From: Planctomycetota bacterium
GTDB lineage: Bacteria; Planctomycetota; UBA1135; GCA-002686595
Direction of reading: 5' to 3'
Length of the DNA stretch: 64,000 nucleotides
NCBI GenBank assembly: GCA_016220085.1
Contig: JACRIN010000038.1
Span: forward strand, 62,001 to 126,000
Position numbers and translations under genes: made by a program. The notes below the pieces were generated by a model. The model saw only the letters and a program-made list of their open reading frames with translations, did not search any database and was not told the origin of the DNA. Position 1 is the stretch's first letter. Every line of letters begins with the position of its first letter. Positions 35,926-44,694 of this stretch are shown piece by piece.

Positions 35926-36345
35926 TCACTCGCCGATGATCTTGACGAGCACGCGCTTCTCGCGACGGCCGTCGAACTCGGCGTAGAAGACCTGTTCCCA
36001 CGGACCGAAGTCGAGCTTGCCCTCGGTGACCGCGAGCACGACGCCGCGGCCGAGGATCTCGCGCTTCAGGTGCGCGTCGCCGTTGTCCTCGCCCGTCTTG
36101 TTGTGGTCGTAGGCGGACGTGGGCTCGTGCGGCGCGAGCTTCTCGAGCCAGCGCTCGTAGTCGCGATGCAGCCCGCGCTCGTCGTCGTTGACGAACACGC
36201 TCGCGGTGATGTGCATCGCGTTGACGGCGCAGAGGCCCTCCTGGATGCCGCTCGCGGCGAGCGCGGCTTCGATCTCGCCGGTGATGTTGACGAACCCGCG
36301 GCGGGTAGGGAGCTCGAAGACGAGCTCCTTGCGGTAACTCTTCAT
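35926..36345 (-). CDS. yjbQ: YjbQ/UPF0047 family protein
   Basis: The product is 139 aa, the usual length for this family. The signatures are present: '[11 protein letters not shown]', '[20 protein letters not shown]', '[20 protein letters not shown]', and '[19 protein letters not shown]' at the end. YjbQ proteins have weak thiamine-phosphate synthase activity, and Glu and His in the conserved core bind metal. It is cytoplasmic. The ATG has no ribosome site, but TATCGT ends seven bases upstream (36353-36358, minus), so a leaderless transcript is possible. A degenerate copy of its 5' end and upstream flank lies at 38943-39029. Confidence 0.9.
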   Translation of the reverse strand: MKSYRKELVFELPTRRGFVNITGEIEAALAASGIQEGLCAVNAMHITASVFVNDDERGLHRDYERWLEKLAPHEPTSAYDHNKTGEDNGDAHLKREILGRGVVLAVTEGKLDFGPWEQVFYAEFDGRREKRVLVKIIGE

Positions 36346-36352
36346 TGCGCCG

Positions 36353-36358
36353 ACGATA
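36353..36358 (-). promoter_or_regulatory. TATCGT -10-like box for yjbQ
   Basis: The hexamer lies seven bases before the yjbQ ATG on the minus strand, with no ribosome site between, so the mRNA may start at or next to the start codon. The corresponding position in the 38943 copy is damaged (TCATCGT). Confidence 0.3.
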
Positions 36359-36475
36359 GCCGACGGCTCCGATGACGTGCATTCCCGGCGAACCGACACC
36401 GCGCCGGCCGTGGCCGCCCGCCACCGAACTTTCGCGGCCTTCGGCGGGTCGCCCGGTCGGCTCGTTCGCGCGCGG

Positions 36476-37720
36476 CTAGCCGCGGCGCACGACGAGCCGC
36501 TCCAGCGCGCGGAAGGCGATCGCCGGGCGCCACGTGAGGTTCGGCTCGACGCGCTGCCAACGCCGACCGCGTCGCGCGATGGCTTCCAACGCCACCGCGG
36601 CCTCCATCCGCGCGAGCGGCGCGCCGAGACAGAAGTGACGGCCGCCGCCGAAGGCCAGGTGCTCGCCGGGCTTCCGCTCGAGGTCGAGACGCTCGGGCTC
36701 CGCGAAGACCTCGGGGTCGCGGTTCGCCGAGCCGAGGCCCAGGTCGACCTGTTGCCCCGGAACGAGCCGTCGACCGCCGAGCTCCACTTCGCTCTTCACG
36801 ACTCGCGCCGTGAACTGCACGGGGCTTTCGTAGCGAAGGCACTCCTCGATGATCGCGTGTCGCGCGCTCGGGACCGCGGCGAGCCGCTCGAAGCACTCGG
36901 GCTTCGCGAGCAGGCAGGCGACGACGAAGCCGATCACCGAAGTCGTCGTCTCGTGACCAGCGCCGACCAGCAGGATGCAGTTCGAGATGATCTCGTGCTC
37001 ATCGAGCCCCTGCTCGCCGCCGGATGCGGCGAGCAGTTGCGACAGGAGATCGCCGCGCGGCTCGCGTCGCCGGCGCTCGAGCGCGAGCCCGACCACGCCC
37101 GTGAGCTCGCGCGCGGCGAGCTCGGCGCGCTCGAGCGCGGCCGGAGTCGGTTCGGCGTCGATCGCCACGGCGAGAGCCAACGACCACGCGCGCAGCATCC
37201 GCAGGTCGACGCCGTCGAGCCCGATGAGCTCGGCGATCATGCGCAACGAGAGCGTGCATGCGAAGTCCTCGACGACGTCGAAGTCGGCGCGCGTCTCGAG
37301 CTCGTCGAGCACCGTTTCGACGAGTGTCTGTGCGCGGGTGCGCAAGCGCGCGACCTCGGACGGCGTGAACGCTCGCGCGACCGGATTGCGCATGCGATCG
37401 TGCTCGGGATGGTCGCGAAAGATCATCCAACTCGAGATCAGTGCGCTGAGCGCGGGGAACGGGCGCGGCGCCGATGCCGGTGCGGTAGCTCCGGCGGGAG
37501 GAGCGACCTGACGTCCGAAGGCGGAGTCGGTCAGCGCGCGACTCACGTCCGCGTGACGGAAGAGCACCCAGCGTCCGCCGCCGTTTCGTCCGGAGCGCCA
37601 ATGCACGGGGTCTTGTTCGCGGAAGCGTCGGTAGATCGCGTAGCGGTCCCGCGCGAACTCCGCGCTGGTCGGCTCGAACATCATCTCGGACTCGGTCCCG
37701 GGAGCGCTCGGCGTCGTCAT
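36476..37720 (-). CDS. Cytochrome P450
   Basis: The product is 414 aa, a normal length for a soluble bacterial P450. Landmarks are present: the I-helix oxygen-activation motif GAGHETTTS (about residue 245), the ExxR motif in EECLRYES (about residue 285), and the haem-ligand loop [17 protein letters not shown] (about residue 355) with Cys as iron ligand. The start ATG overlaps the preceding SDR stop (ATGA), and GAGGAA is a plausible ribosome site. P450s oxidise steroids, terpenoids, fatty acids or xenobiotics. The coupled SDR suggests oxidation of the alcohol it makes. No ferredoxin gene is adjacent. Confidence 0.94.
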   Translation of the reverse strand: MTTPSAPGTESEMMFEPTSAEFARDRYAIYRRFREQDPVHWRSGRNGGGRWVLFRHADVSRALTDSAFGRQVAPPAGATAPASAPRPFPALSALISSWMIFRDHPEHDRMRNPVARAFTPSEVARLRTRAQTLVETVLDELETRADFDVVEDFACTLSLRMIAELIGLDGVDLRMLRAWSLALAVAIDAEPTPAALERAELAARELTGVVGLALERRRREPRGDLLSQLLAASGGEQGLDEHEIISNCILLVGAGHETTTSVIGFVVACLLAKPECFERLAAVPSARHAIIEECLRYESPVQFTARVVKSEVELGGRRLVPGQQVDLGLGSANRDPEVFAEPERLDLERKPGEHLAFGGGRHFCLGAPLARMEAAVALEAIARRGRRWQRVEPNLTWRPAIAFRALERLVVRRG

Positions 37721-38556
37721 GTTCGTCGTTCCTCGGCCTGGGGCTTGGTGCGGGTCGCAGGATCGCGCGCGTCGACCACGTCGAGCGCGCGAGTTCGGAT
37801 CGGCCCCTCCCAATCCGTGTGGGTGCGGATCCAGAAGCGGTCTTCGCGAATCGCTGCGAGCGTTCGTTGCGCGACGACGCTCGGCGCCATGCCGTGCTCG
37901 AGCGCCTGCCGATGCGCGGCGTCGACGCGCGCGCGCGGAGCTCCCGGCGCCGCGCCGGCCGAAGCGTCGGCCATGCGCGTGCGGACGAAGCCCGGGCAAA
38001 GCACCGACACGCCGATCGGGGCGCGGCGCAGCGCGAGCTCGTGCCGCAGCGTCTCCGACAGCGACACGACGGCGTGCTTCGTCGCCTTGTACGCGCCGAG
38101 CCCCGGTTCCGAGATCAAGCCCGCGATCGAGGCCGTGTTGACGACGTGCGCTTCGACACCTTGCTCGAGCAGTCGCGGCACGAACGCCCGGATGCCGTGC
38201 ACGACACCCCAGAGGTTCACACCGATCATCCACTCCCACTCCGCGAGGGACGACTCCCAAAGCGGCGCGTCGCTCGCGACGCCGGCGTTGTTGCACACGA
38301 CGTGAACGGCGCCGAACGTCTCCCAAGCGCGGCCGGCGAGCTGCTCGACGTCCGCCGCGCGCGCAACGTCCGTGCGCACGGCGAGCACGTCACCGCCTGC
38401 GCGGCGCAAGCCTTCGGCGGACTCAGCGAGCCGCGATTCATCGACGTCCGCGAGCACGACGCGCGCACCGGCTTCGACGAAGGCCGTTGCGAGCGCGTGG
38501 CCGATGCCGCTCGCCGCACCCGTGACTACACAGGTTTTTTCACGCAGCTCATTCAT
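37717..38556 (-). CDS. Short-chain dehydrogenase/reductase
   Basis: The product is 279 aa. It has the SDR Rossmann features: TGAASGIGHA (NAD(P) site, about residues 12-21), D59/V60 acidic pocket after 'RTDVA', NNAGV, the catalytic Ser in 'NTASIAG', and YKATK (Y-x-x-x-K). The C-terminal region is longer than in minimal SDRs. The ATG is chosen because it begins the canonical fold; the extended upstream frame was rejected. It is translationally coupled to the P450 (four-base overlap), so the two likely act in one pathway, with the SDR oxidising or reducing a hydroxyl. Confidence 0.93.
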   Translation of the reverse strand: MNELREKTCVVTGAASGIGHALATAFVEAGARVVLADVDESRLAESAEGLRRAGGDVLAVRTDVARAADVEQLAGRAWETFGAVHVVCNNAGVASDAPLWESSLAEWEWMIGVNLWGVVHGIRAFVPRLLEQGVEAHVVNTASIAGLISEPGLGAYKATKHAVVSLSETLRHELALRRAPIGVSVLCPGFVRTRMADASAGAAPGAPRARVDAAHRQALEHGMAPSVVAQRTLAAIREDRFWIRTHTDWEGPIRTRALDVVDARDPATRTKPQAEERRT

Positions 38557-38942
38557 GCGTCGCGCCCATCCGAATCGCCACACATCGCCGTCGAATCGTA
38601 GCGGTGCGGACCTCGGTGACCCGGTCGATTCGCGGCGAAGTCCTACGGCGGACCGACGTATCGAGTGGTTGGCCGGTGGTGAGCTCGGCTGCAGATCGGC
38701 GTGGTCGAGACCCGCGCGCGTGGACAGCGGCGCTGCGACTCGCGGCGTCGCTGTTCGCGATGAGTCGACAGCGGGCGCGGGGTCGGCGGTCGAGCCGCGG
38801 CGCCGGGCACGCGGGCCGGCGGAAGCTGACGGGCGCGGAACGGTGAGGGTCCCGCGCGTCGCCGGTGCATCGCCTGCGCGTGGTCAGGTGGCGTAGGAGG
38901 TCGAGGTCGCGAGCGGTGTACCGGGATGCCAGTCGTGGTCGG
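38557..38942. other. Intergenic region upstream of the SDR gene
   Basis: This stretch contains the SDR/P450 operon promoter (a possible TACGAT box on the minus strand) and otherwise only GC-driven open frames. No gene or repeat is supported. The distal part may contain further decayed sequence of the yjbQ copy that begins at about 38893. Confidence 0.3.
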
Positions 38943-39029
38943 GGAGCTCGGAGAGAAGCTCCTTGCGAGGACTCTCGATCGCGCAGACGATGACCGACGG
39001 CTCCCATCGTGCGGATTCCCTTCGAACCG
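38943..39029 (-). pseudogene. Degenerate copy of the yjbQ 5' end and its upstream flank
   Basis: Bases 38943-39000 align without gaps to 36309-36366 (46 of 58 identical by hand count), and the upstream part continues with one small gap to about 39029. The equivalent of the yjbQ start codon is GAT on plus (ATC on minus), so translation is lost and codons are frameshifted after it. The fragment ends inside the first codons of the next gene. This looks like a duplicated and decayed gene start. Confidence 0.6.
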
Positions 39030-39815
39030 ACGCAGCACGGACCGATCGAGCGGCTCCCGCTCGACTCCACGCGCCGCCTGCTCGCGCTGTGGGCGCTCGG
39101 CGGCGCGTTCGCGGGCGGCGTGCTCGACTTCGCGTTCTGCGTGCCGCTCTGCGTGTTCCTCGGCGGCGCGTTCGCGTACCCGGTGTTCGCGCTTGCGACC
39201 GACCGCACGCGGCCTCGATTCGCGGCGCCGCCGGCGACCGAAGCCCGATGGCGGACGCTCGTGCGCGCGCCGTTGGTCGCCGGCGAAGCTCGCGTCGCGC
39301 TCTACTTCGTCCTGCTGGCGCCGAGCACTTGGCTCGCGTACATGCTCGGCCGCGCGTCGACGCATCGGCCGAGCAACTGGTTCCGCGACGACGATCCGCT
39401 GCAGCTCGCGATCTTGCTCACGCTCGGGCTGCTCACGGTGCTGACGCCGCGGCTCTTCTGCCGTTTCGCTCCGGCGGTGCAACGGCCGGACATTCTCTAC
39501 TTCGTGATGCTCGGCCCGAGCTTGGTCGTCGTCGCGTTCGTCGTCAGTCGTTTCGCCTCGTTGCGCGCGCTCGATCCGGAGTGGCTCTGCGCCCAGGTGA
39601 CGCAGCAGGGGCGGCTGACGCGCGGGCACGACGAGCTACTCGCGTTGGCGCTCGCGTGCGGCCTGGTCGTGGTCATGCACGTGCCGGAGATGTTCCGCGG
39701 TGTGCGCGAGCTCCGGTCGCCGCGCGCGCCGAAGCTCGACGCTCCGACGTCGGGTGCGCCGGCATCGGGCCCGTCGGTGCCGAGCTTCGACGAGACGCGG
39801 CATGTCCACCCCTGA
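39009..39815 (+). CDS. Integral membrane protein, paralogue A
   Basis: This 268-aa protein from a GTG start has about five hydrophobic segments. A loop carries the motif WFRDDDPLQLA (about residue 120), which recurs as WFADDDPMQLA in the next gene; the last helix and its flanking 'MHVPEMFRGVRELR' match 'VNVPRVVRRRRELV' there. So the two are paralogues of an unrecognised membrane family. Its start lies in the sequence that also forms the degraded yjbQ upstream region, so its promoter or N-terminus may come from that duplication. It overlaps the next gene by 14 bp. Confidence 0.75.
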   Translation: MRIPFEPTQHGPIERLPLDSTRRLLALWALGGAFAGGVLDFAFCVPLCVFLGGAFAYPVFALATDRTRPRFAAPPATEARWRTLVRAPLVAGEARVALYFVLLAPSTWLAYMLGRASTHRPSNWFRDDDPLQLAILLTLGLLTVLTPRLFCRFAPAVQRPDILYFVMLGPSLVVVAFVVSRFASLRALDPEWLCAQVTQQGRLTRGHDELLALALACGLVVVMHVPEMFRGVRELRSPRAPKLDAPTSGAPASGPSVPSFDETRHVHP

Positions 39816-40662
39816 CGCCGACGGAGCGAAGTTCGCGCGCATCTGGACCGCGCTCGCGGCGAGCGTGCGAGCCGTGCTCTTGCTCGGGCTCTTCGCCGGC
39901 CTCGTCGGCGTGTGGACTTTCGGGCCGGCCGAGGAGGAGCACGCGATGGACAGCTTCGCGATCCTGCTGTTCTGCCTCTCGCCGCTGTTGATCTGGATCA
40001 CGGTCGAGCCCGAGCCGCCTGCGTCCAAGCTGGTCCGTCCGTTCGCGCGGTGCGCGCTCGGATGGCGCTTCCCCTTCCTCGCGGGCGGCGCGAGCGGCGT
40101 GGTGCTCTTCGTCCTCTTCTTCGCGGTCGCGGTCGGAGGGTACGTGCTTTGGCTGCGCTTCGTCTCCGACCAACGCTGTTGGTTCGCGGACGACGACCCG
40201 ATGCAGCTCGCGATGGGGGCGATGTACGCGAGCGTCTACGTGCTGCTGCCCGTCGGCCTGCTCGCGCCGCTTTGGCGTCGACCGTGGACGATCCCGCTCG
40301 CGTACCTGGCGGCGGTGGTGGTCGCGTACTACCTGCTGCCCGGGCTCTTCCCCGTCGGCGGCAACCATGCCGACCGCTTCAGCGAGCTCGGCAATCCGTT
40401 GCACATGATCGGCATGGCGAGCGGGCGCGACGGGAGCATCGTGCACTACGCGCGCGCGGACTTCGCGTTGCTCTGCGCGCTCGCGGCGCTCGGTGTGCTC
40501 GTCAACGTGCCGCGCGTGGTGCGGCGTCGGCGCGAGCTCGTGCGTGCGGCGGCGGGCGCGGCACCGGCGGACTCGGCGGACCGGGCGGACCGGGCGGACC
40601 GGGCGGAGCACGCCGACACTCGAACGCAAGGCTTGCCTGGGACGGAGCAGGCGGCTCGCTAG
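39802..40662 (+). CDS. Integral membrane protein, paralogue B
   Basis: This 286-aa protein starts at an ATG 14 bp before the preceding stop, so it is coupled to paralogue A. It has about six hydrophobic segments and the WFADDDPMQLA motif. The C-terminus has a short Ala-Asp-Arg repeat (DRADRADRAEHAD) caused by a 9-bp GC-rich tandem repeat. Function is unknown; the acidic DDDP loop facing one side of the membrane might bind metal. A longer upstream frame exists but starts inside the neighbour. Confidence 0.7.
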   Translation: MSTPDADGAKFARIWTALAASVRAVLLLGLFAGLVGVWTFGPAEEEHAMDSFAILLFCLSPLLIWITVEPEPPASKLVRPFARCALGWRFPFLAGGASGVVLFVLFFAVAVGGYVLWLRFVSDQRCWFADDDPMQLAMGAMYASVYVLLPVGLLAPLWRRPWTIPLAYLAAVVVAYYLLPGLFPVGGNHADRFSELGNPLHMIGMASGRDGSIVHYARADFALLCALAALGVLVNVPRVVRRRRELVRAAAGAAPADSADRADRADRAEHADTRTQGLPGTEQAAR

Positions 40663-40687
40663 ACTGCGCGCGGAGGTGCTCGGAACC

Positions 40688-41221
40688 ATGCGCACGTTGC
40701 TTTCGCTCGCTCTCGGTGGGATCGCGTTGCTCGCGAGTTGCTCGAGCACGTCTTCGGGAACCGCGGCGGCCCCCGCGACGGTCGTGACGCCGATCGCCGA
40801 GCTCGCGCCCTTCGCGCCGCTCGTCGGCGGCACCTGGGTCGCCGCGTTCAACGCCGAAGTGCGCGACGAGCAACGCTACGAGTGGGTCTACGGCGGAAAG
40901 TTCCTGCGCAACGAGCACTGGGTGAAGACCAAGGACGACAAGGTCGCGTACGAAGGCGAGACGATCTACGCGTTCGACTCGCGCGAGAAGACGCTCGTGT
41001 GGTGGTACTGGAACGCGACCGGCGGGTACATCGCGGGCACCGGCGAGTGGAACGGTGCGACCGCTGAATTCGTCGGCGAGAACCACGCCGGACCCGATCA
41101 GACCGAGCGCGTGCGCTCGCGCCTCGAACTCGGAGCCGCCGACTTCACCGCGACCGGTTGGTTCTGGACGAAAGGCGAGTGGGTCGAGCAAGGCACGCGC
41201 ACGTATCGCCGCGTGAAGTGA
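40688..41221 (+). CDS. Lipoprotein with lipocalin-like/DUF1579-like beta barrel
   Basis: This 177-aa protein has a lipoprotein signal (MRTLLSLALGGIALLASC). Residues 38-177 form a small antiparallel beta protein: 'FAPLVGGTWVAAF', 'YEWVYGGKFLRNEHWV', 'YAFDSREKTLVWWYWNATGG' and a C-terminal 'WFWTKGEWVEQGTRTYRR'. This alternation of aromatic strands resembles small lipocalin-like or DUF1579-like barrels. GGAGG at 40671-40675 is a plausible ribosome site. It likely sits lipid-anchored outside the cytoplasm. Its stop is 3 bp from the convergent TIGR00300 gene. Confidence 0.75.
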   Translation: MRTLLSLALGGIALLASCSSTSSGTAAAPATVVTPIAELAPFAPLVGGTWVAAFNAEVRDEQRYEWVYGGKFLRNEHWVKTKDDKVAYEGETIYAFDSREKTLVWWYWNATGGYIAGTGEWNGATAEFVGENHAGPDQTERVRSRLELGAADFTATGWFWTKGEWVEQGTRTYRRVK

Positions 41222-41224
41222 CCG

Positions 41225-42433
41225 TCAGCGCGCGTCGAGCTCGTTCGCGAGGCGCTCGAGGAAGTAGCCGACGTCGGTGACCAGCCCGATGGCTTGCGTG
41301 GTGCCGCGATTGCCGAGTTTGGTCGGCAGCGCTTCCGTCATGTCGACCGCGACAGTGCGCACGCGCGCCGCCAGCAGATTGCCGACCGCGATCGAGTGCA
41401 GCGCGCTCGCGAGCATCAGGCACACGCCGACGTTCTTCAGCTCCGCCGCGTAGGCCTCTTGCGCCTTCAGGACATCGGTGATCACGTCCGCGAGCGGTCC
41501 GTCGTCGCGGATCGAGCCCGCGAGCACGAACGGGACGTCCTTCTTCACGAGCTCGTGCATCACGCCGGTCTTCACGAGGTTCGTGTCGACCGCGCGGCGG
41601 ATCCCGCCCGCGCGGTTGACGGCGTTGATCGCCCACAGGTGGTTGCGCGAGCCGCCTTCGACGGCGCGACCGCTCATCTGGCAGACGCCGAGGCTCGTCC
41701 GCAGCAGGCTCTTCTCGAGATCGTGCGCGGCGAACGCGTTGCCGGAGAGCACGACGTCGACCCAACCCGCGCGCACGAGCTGGATCAACGCCGCGTCGCC
41801 TCCCGAGTGCACGATCGCCGGCCCGAGCACGAACGCGATGCGCTCGCCGCGAGCGCGCGCCTCGCGCATCGCGCGCGCCGCGGCCGCGACGACGACGTGC
41901 TTGTTGACCTCCATCGAGATGTCGTTCGACATGAAGCCGAACGCGCCTTTGCCGCGAGCACGTTCCAGTGGCTTGACCCGGATGCCGGCGCCGCGCAGAG
42001 CGACGGGTTCGCCTTGCTTGACGAGCCGCTGCTTGACGCACACTGGCGCGCCGTCGCGCAGCACCAACGCGCAGTCCATCTTCTGCTCGCTCGCGGCCAG
42101 CCACTTGCCGTCGAGCCGCACGTAGGTGTCGAAATTGGACGTGGAGTAGAACTCGTCGGGCACGATGCCGTCGCGCTCGGCGGGCGCGAACGTCGCGTCC
42201 TTCACGACGCTCGACGCGCCGAGGTAGGAGAGCTGCTCCAGGATCCGGTCGAGCGCGTCCGGATCCTTCGCGCGAACGGCGAGCTCTGCGGTCGACGTCT
42301 CCTCGCTGGTCTTGCCGACGGTGCAGCGGAGCACTTCGAATTCGCCGCCGCCCTCGACGATGCGCGCGAACGCGCGACGGAGGATGTCGGAGTCGATGAT
42401 GTGGCCTTCGAGCGTGACGACTTCTTGCACCAT
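41225..42433 (-). CDS. TIGR00300/LOR-SDH family protein (ornithine cyclodeaminase-like)
   Basis: The product is 402 aa. It matches the TIGR00300 family, whose C-terminal part is the LOR/SDH fold used by the archaeal ornithine cyclodeaminase and by AgrE-type arginine enzymes in cyanobacteria. Signatures are 'VTLEGHIIDSDIL', 'EVLRCTVGKTSEETSTAEL', 'FAPAERDGIVPDEFYSTSNF', 'FVLGPAIVHSGGDAAL' and 'GNAFAAHDLEKSLL'. The start ATG is chosen because AGGAGAACCCC precedes it; the longer frame lacks similarity. It may convert ornithine to proline. No partner genes for arginine use are adjacent. Confidence 0.85.
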   Translation of the reverse strand: MVQEVVTLEGHIIDSDILRRAFARIVEGGGEFEVLRCTVGKTSEETSTAELAVRAKDPDALDRILEQLSYLGASSVVKDATFAPAERDGIVPDEFYSTSNFDTYVRLDGKWLAASEQKMDCALVLRDGAPVCVKQRLVKQGEPVALRGAGIRVKPLERARGKGAFGFMSNDISMEVNKHVVVAAAARAMREARARGERIAFVLGPAIVHSGGDAALIQLVRAGWVDVVLSGNAFAAHDLEKSLLRTSLGVCQMSGRAVEGGSRNHLWAINAVNRAGGIRRAVDTNLVKTGVMHELVKKDVPFVLAGSIRDDGPLADVITDVLKAQEAYAAELKNVGVCLMLASALHSIAVGNLLAARVRTVAVDMTEALPTKLGNRGTTQAIGLVTDVGYFLERLANELDAR

Positions 42434-42600
42434 GGGGTTCTCCTGCGCTCGTTGTAACGCCTGGACGCCGGCGCTCCGAGCCGCAGCCGGATCGGTCGCG
42501 CGTCGAGCGCCGTTCGGCGACGACCGAGTCGCGCGCGACCCCCGCCGGGATCGTGCGCGCCTCGGTACGACTCCGTAGTCGCTCGGAGCGGCGAGCCTGC

Positions 42601-42606
42601 TAACCT
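42601..42606 (+). promoter_or_regulatory. TAACCT -10-like box next to a leaderless GTG start
   Basis: The hexamer ends eight bases before the GTG at 42615 and no ribosome site is present, so transcription may start at or near the start codon. A convincing -35 box is not visible. Confidence 0.35.
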
Positions 42607-42614
42607 CTCGCCCC

Positions 42615-43814
42615 GTGCAGGATCTGATCATCGTCGGCGGCGGCATCGGCGGCGCGAGCCTCGCGTTCCACGCGGCGCGCGCCGGAGCCCGCGTGCTCGT
42701 GCTCGAGAAGGATTCGGAGCCCGGCGGCTGTCTCTGCACCGCGCGGACCGACGCGGGCTTCTGGTACGAGCTCGGCGCGCACACTTGCTACAACTCGTAC
42801 GGCGCGTTCCTGGAGCTGCTCGAAGGTTGCGAGCTCATGGGCGAGCTGCAGCCGCGCGCGAAGCCGGTCCTGCGCTTCCTCGACGATGGCCGCGTGTTGC
42901 CCGGCAAGAACCTCGGGCTGCTGGCGTCTCAGTTCTCGAAGCTCGAGCTCTTCGCGTCGATCCCGCGCTGGTTCGGCGGCAGCCAAGAGGGCCAGACCGT
43001 GCGTTCGTACTACTCGCGCTTCGTCGGCGCGAAGAACTACGAGCGCGTGCTCGGTCCGATGCTCTCCGCGGTGCCCTCGCAGACCGCCGACGACTTCCCG
43101 GCGGACATGCTGTTCAAGAAGCGCGAGCGTCGCAAGGACGTGCTGCGCAGCTTCACGTTGAAGCGCGGCCTGCAGACCGCGGTCGAGCGCGCGCTCGCGC
43201 GTCCCGGCGTCACGCTGCGCACCAACGCGGCCGCCAAGGGCGTCGAGCGCTCGTCGCGCGGCTTCGTCGTCGTGCTCGAATCGGGCGAGCGGCTCGAAGC
43301 GGCGAAGCTCGCGCTCGCGCTGCCGCCCCAGGCCGCCGCGAAACTGCTCGGAGGCGTCGCGCCCGAAGTCGCGGCTCTCGCGGCGCAATTGAAGGAGGCC
43401 GAGCTCGACACGCTCGGCTTCGCGGTGCGCGCGGAGCGCGTGCACGTGCCGACCGCGACCTTCTTGATCCCGCTGAAGGATCAGTTCCACTCGATCGTGA
43501 CGCGCGACGTCGTGCCCGATCCGACGTGGCGCGGCTTCGCGATGCACTTCCGGCCCGGCCTCGCGCGCGAGGCGCGCGTGCGCCGCGCGTGCGAGGTCCT
43601 CGGGCTCTCTCCGAGCGACCTCGAAGCCGTGCGCGAGCGCCGCGTGCGCCTGCCGTCGCCGGTGCTCGGTCACGCGGACACCGTGCGCGCGCTCGACGCT
43701 CGCCTCGCGAAACTTCCGCTCGCCCTGACCGGCAATTGGTTCGGCGGCCTGGCGATCGAAGACTGCGTGTTGCGCTCGCGCGCGGAGTGGCAGCGGCTCG
43801 CCACCCTCGGCTGA
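42615..43814 (+). CDS. FAD-dependent oxidoreductase (protoporphyrinogen-oxidase/amine-oxidase-like)
   Basis: This 399-aa protein begins at GTG with the dinucleotide-binding motif GGGIGGASLAFHAARAG followed by 'LEKDSEPGGCLCTA', the pattern of NAD(P)-binding FAD oxidases (HemY/PPOX and amine-oxidase type). The rest has 'ELGAHTCYNSYGAF', 'RFVGAKNYERVLGPMLSAVP', and a C-terminal 'NWFGGLAIEDCVLRSRAEW' that completes the FAD site. It could oxidise a porphyrinogen, amine or carotenoid-type substrate; the family alone does not decide. A -10-like TAACCT lies eight bases before the start and no ribosome site is seen. Confidence 0.85.
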   Translation: MQDLIIVGGGIGGASLAFHAARAGARVLVLEKDSEPGGCLCTARTDAGFWYELGAHTCYNSYGAFLELLEGCELMGELQPRAKPVLRFLDDGRVLPGKNLGLLASQFSKLELFASIPRWFGGSQEGQTVRSYYSRFVGAKNYERVLGPMLSAVPSQTADDFPADMLFKKRERRKDVLRSFTLKRGLQTAVERALARPGVTLRTNAAAKGVERSSRGFVVVLESGERLEAAKLALALPPQAAAKLLGGVAPEVAALAAQLKEAELDTLGFAVRAERVHVPTATFLIPLKDQFHSIVTRDVVPDPTWRGFAMHFRPGLAREARVRRACEVLGLSPSDLEAVRERRVRLPSPVLGHADTVRALDARLAKLPLALTGNWFGGLAIEDCVLRSRAEWQRLATLG

Positions 43815-43817
43815 CGT

Positions 43818-43940
43818 TCAGCCGAGATCGAACAGGAGCGCCTCGAGCGGCTCGGTCGCCGTCAAGAGGAGCGTCCCCGCGTCTTCGCGTCCTCGCGACC
43901 GATGTCCTCAGTGCTCGGCGCTCGCCGCTCGCGCCGTCGG
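43818..43940 (-). pseudogene. Degenerate 3'-end copy of the pirin gene
   Basis: On the minus strand this reads EDAGTLLLTATEPLEALLFD then LG and stop, against EDAGKLVVTATEPLEALLFD plus LG and stop at the end of the intact pirin (44812 on). About 80 bp align closely (roughly four-fifths identical); similarity fades toward the HEPN stop at 43941. It lies just past the HEPN/MNT pair, in the same orientation as the intact gene. Confidence 0.75.
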
Positions 43941-44357
43941 TCAACCCGGCGCGACATCGCTCGGCAGTCGATCGAGGATCGCGCGATACAACCTCTGCGC
44001 GAGCGTCAGCGCTTCCGTCGCCTCCGCCTTCGATGGCGCTGCCCACTCGCCCGGATAGCGGTGCTTCCACGCGTACTGACTCAACACGAGCGCGGCCTGG
44101 AGCGGTTCGCGCAACGTCGGATCGAGCGCCAACGACGGCTCGGCGATCTCGATCAAGTGGTGAGTCTTGCGGAAGGTCAGCCCGTGCCACGTCAGCCACG
44201 CCTTGATCACTTTCTCGGCGGCTTGCTGCGCGTGATACGTCGCCGTCGCAGGGAGCGAGCGGCGCGCGTGGGGACACAGCTCGCTCGCGGAGAGGTCCTC
44301 GTCGGCCTTCGCGAGCCAGGCGCGGGTTTCCTGGACGACCAGCGGATCAGGCGGCAT
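43941..44357 (-). CDS. HEPN-domain toxin-like protein of a HEPN/MNT pair
   Basis: The product is 138 aa. It is all-helical, with 'AWLAKADEDLSASEL' and 'YHAQQAAEKVIKAWLTWHG', the helices of HEPN domains, plus 'RKTHHLIEI' and a C-terminal 'WKHRYPGEW'. A clear Rx4-6H ribonuclease motif is not visible, so nuclease activity cannot be asserted; the RYP element is typical of HEPN partners of minimal nucleotidyltransferases. It overlaps the MNT gene by 11 bp, with the nucleotidyltransferase first. The pair is a type VII-like toxin-antitoxin or AMPylation module. It lies between two copies of the pirin 3' end. Confidence 0.85.
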   Translation of the reverse strand: MPPDPLVVQETRAWLAKADEDLSASELCPHARRSLPATATYHAQQAAEKVIKAWLTWHGLTFRKTHHLIEIAEPSLALDPTLREPLQAALVLSQYAWKHRYPGEWAAPSKAEATEALTLAQRLYRAILDRLPSDVAPG

Positions 44358-44682
44358 ACAGCAGCGCGCCTTCGCGTAAGACCGTCGCCGGCAACGACGA
44401 CGGCACGCGCGCGGCCTTCGCGTCGAACGTGGAGCTCGTCGTCACGACGACGTCCGCGCCGCGGCGCAGGCCGAGCTGATTTCGGTAGAAGAGCCCGCAG
44501 TCGCGCCGATCGACGTCGGCGCTGTCCGGCACCAACACGACCAAGTCGTAGTCGCTGTCGGCTCCGGCGTCCGCGCGGGCGCGCGAGCCGAAGAGGTAGA
44601 TCCGCTCCGGCCCGTAGCATTCGACCAGCCGACGAACGATCGCGGCGAGATCCGGATCGCGCGCGACGAGGTCGGAGAGCAT
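44347..44682 (-). CDS. Minimal nucleotidyltransferase (MntA-type antitoxin)
   Basis: This 111-aa protein carries the nucleotidyltransferase motif GSRARADAGADSDYD (G32-S33, ten residues, D44-x-D46), which matches the GSx10DxD signature of MntA-like antitoxins that add AMP to HEPN toxins. Upstream helix 'PERIYLFG' and strand 'YDLVVLVP' fit the fold. A third acidic residue in 'GADVVVTT' could complete the site. The start lacks a ribosome site; a TAGACT box (44689-44694) ends six bases upstream. It is followed directly by the HEPN gene with an overlap. Confidence 0.88.
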   Translation of the reverse strand: MLSDLVARDPDLAAIVRRLVECYGPERIYLFGSRARADAGADSDYDLVVLVPDSADVDRRDCGLFYRNQLGLRRGADVVVTTSSTFDAKAARVPSSLPATVLREGALLYAA

Positions 44683-44688
44683 GGCCCC

Positions 44689-44694
44689 AGTCTA
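44689..44694 (-). promoter_or_regulatory. TAGACT -10-like box for the MNT/HEPN pair
   Basis: TAGACT then GGGGCC then ATG: the spacing suggests a transcript that begins at or beside the start codon. No ribosome site is present. Confidence 0.35.

Noticed and set aside
39700-39801. Longer start for membrane paralogue B
   Set aside because: The upstream codons lie inside paralogue A and lack a ribosome site; the ATG at 39802 gives a natural overlap.
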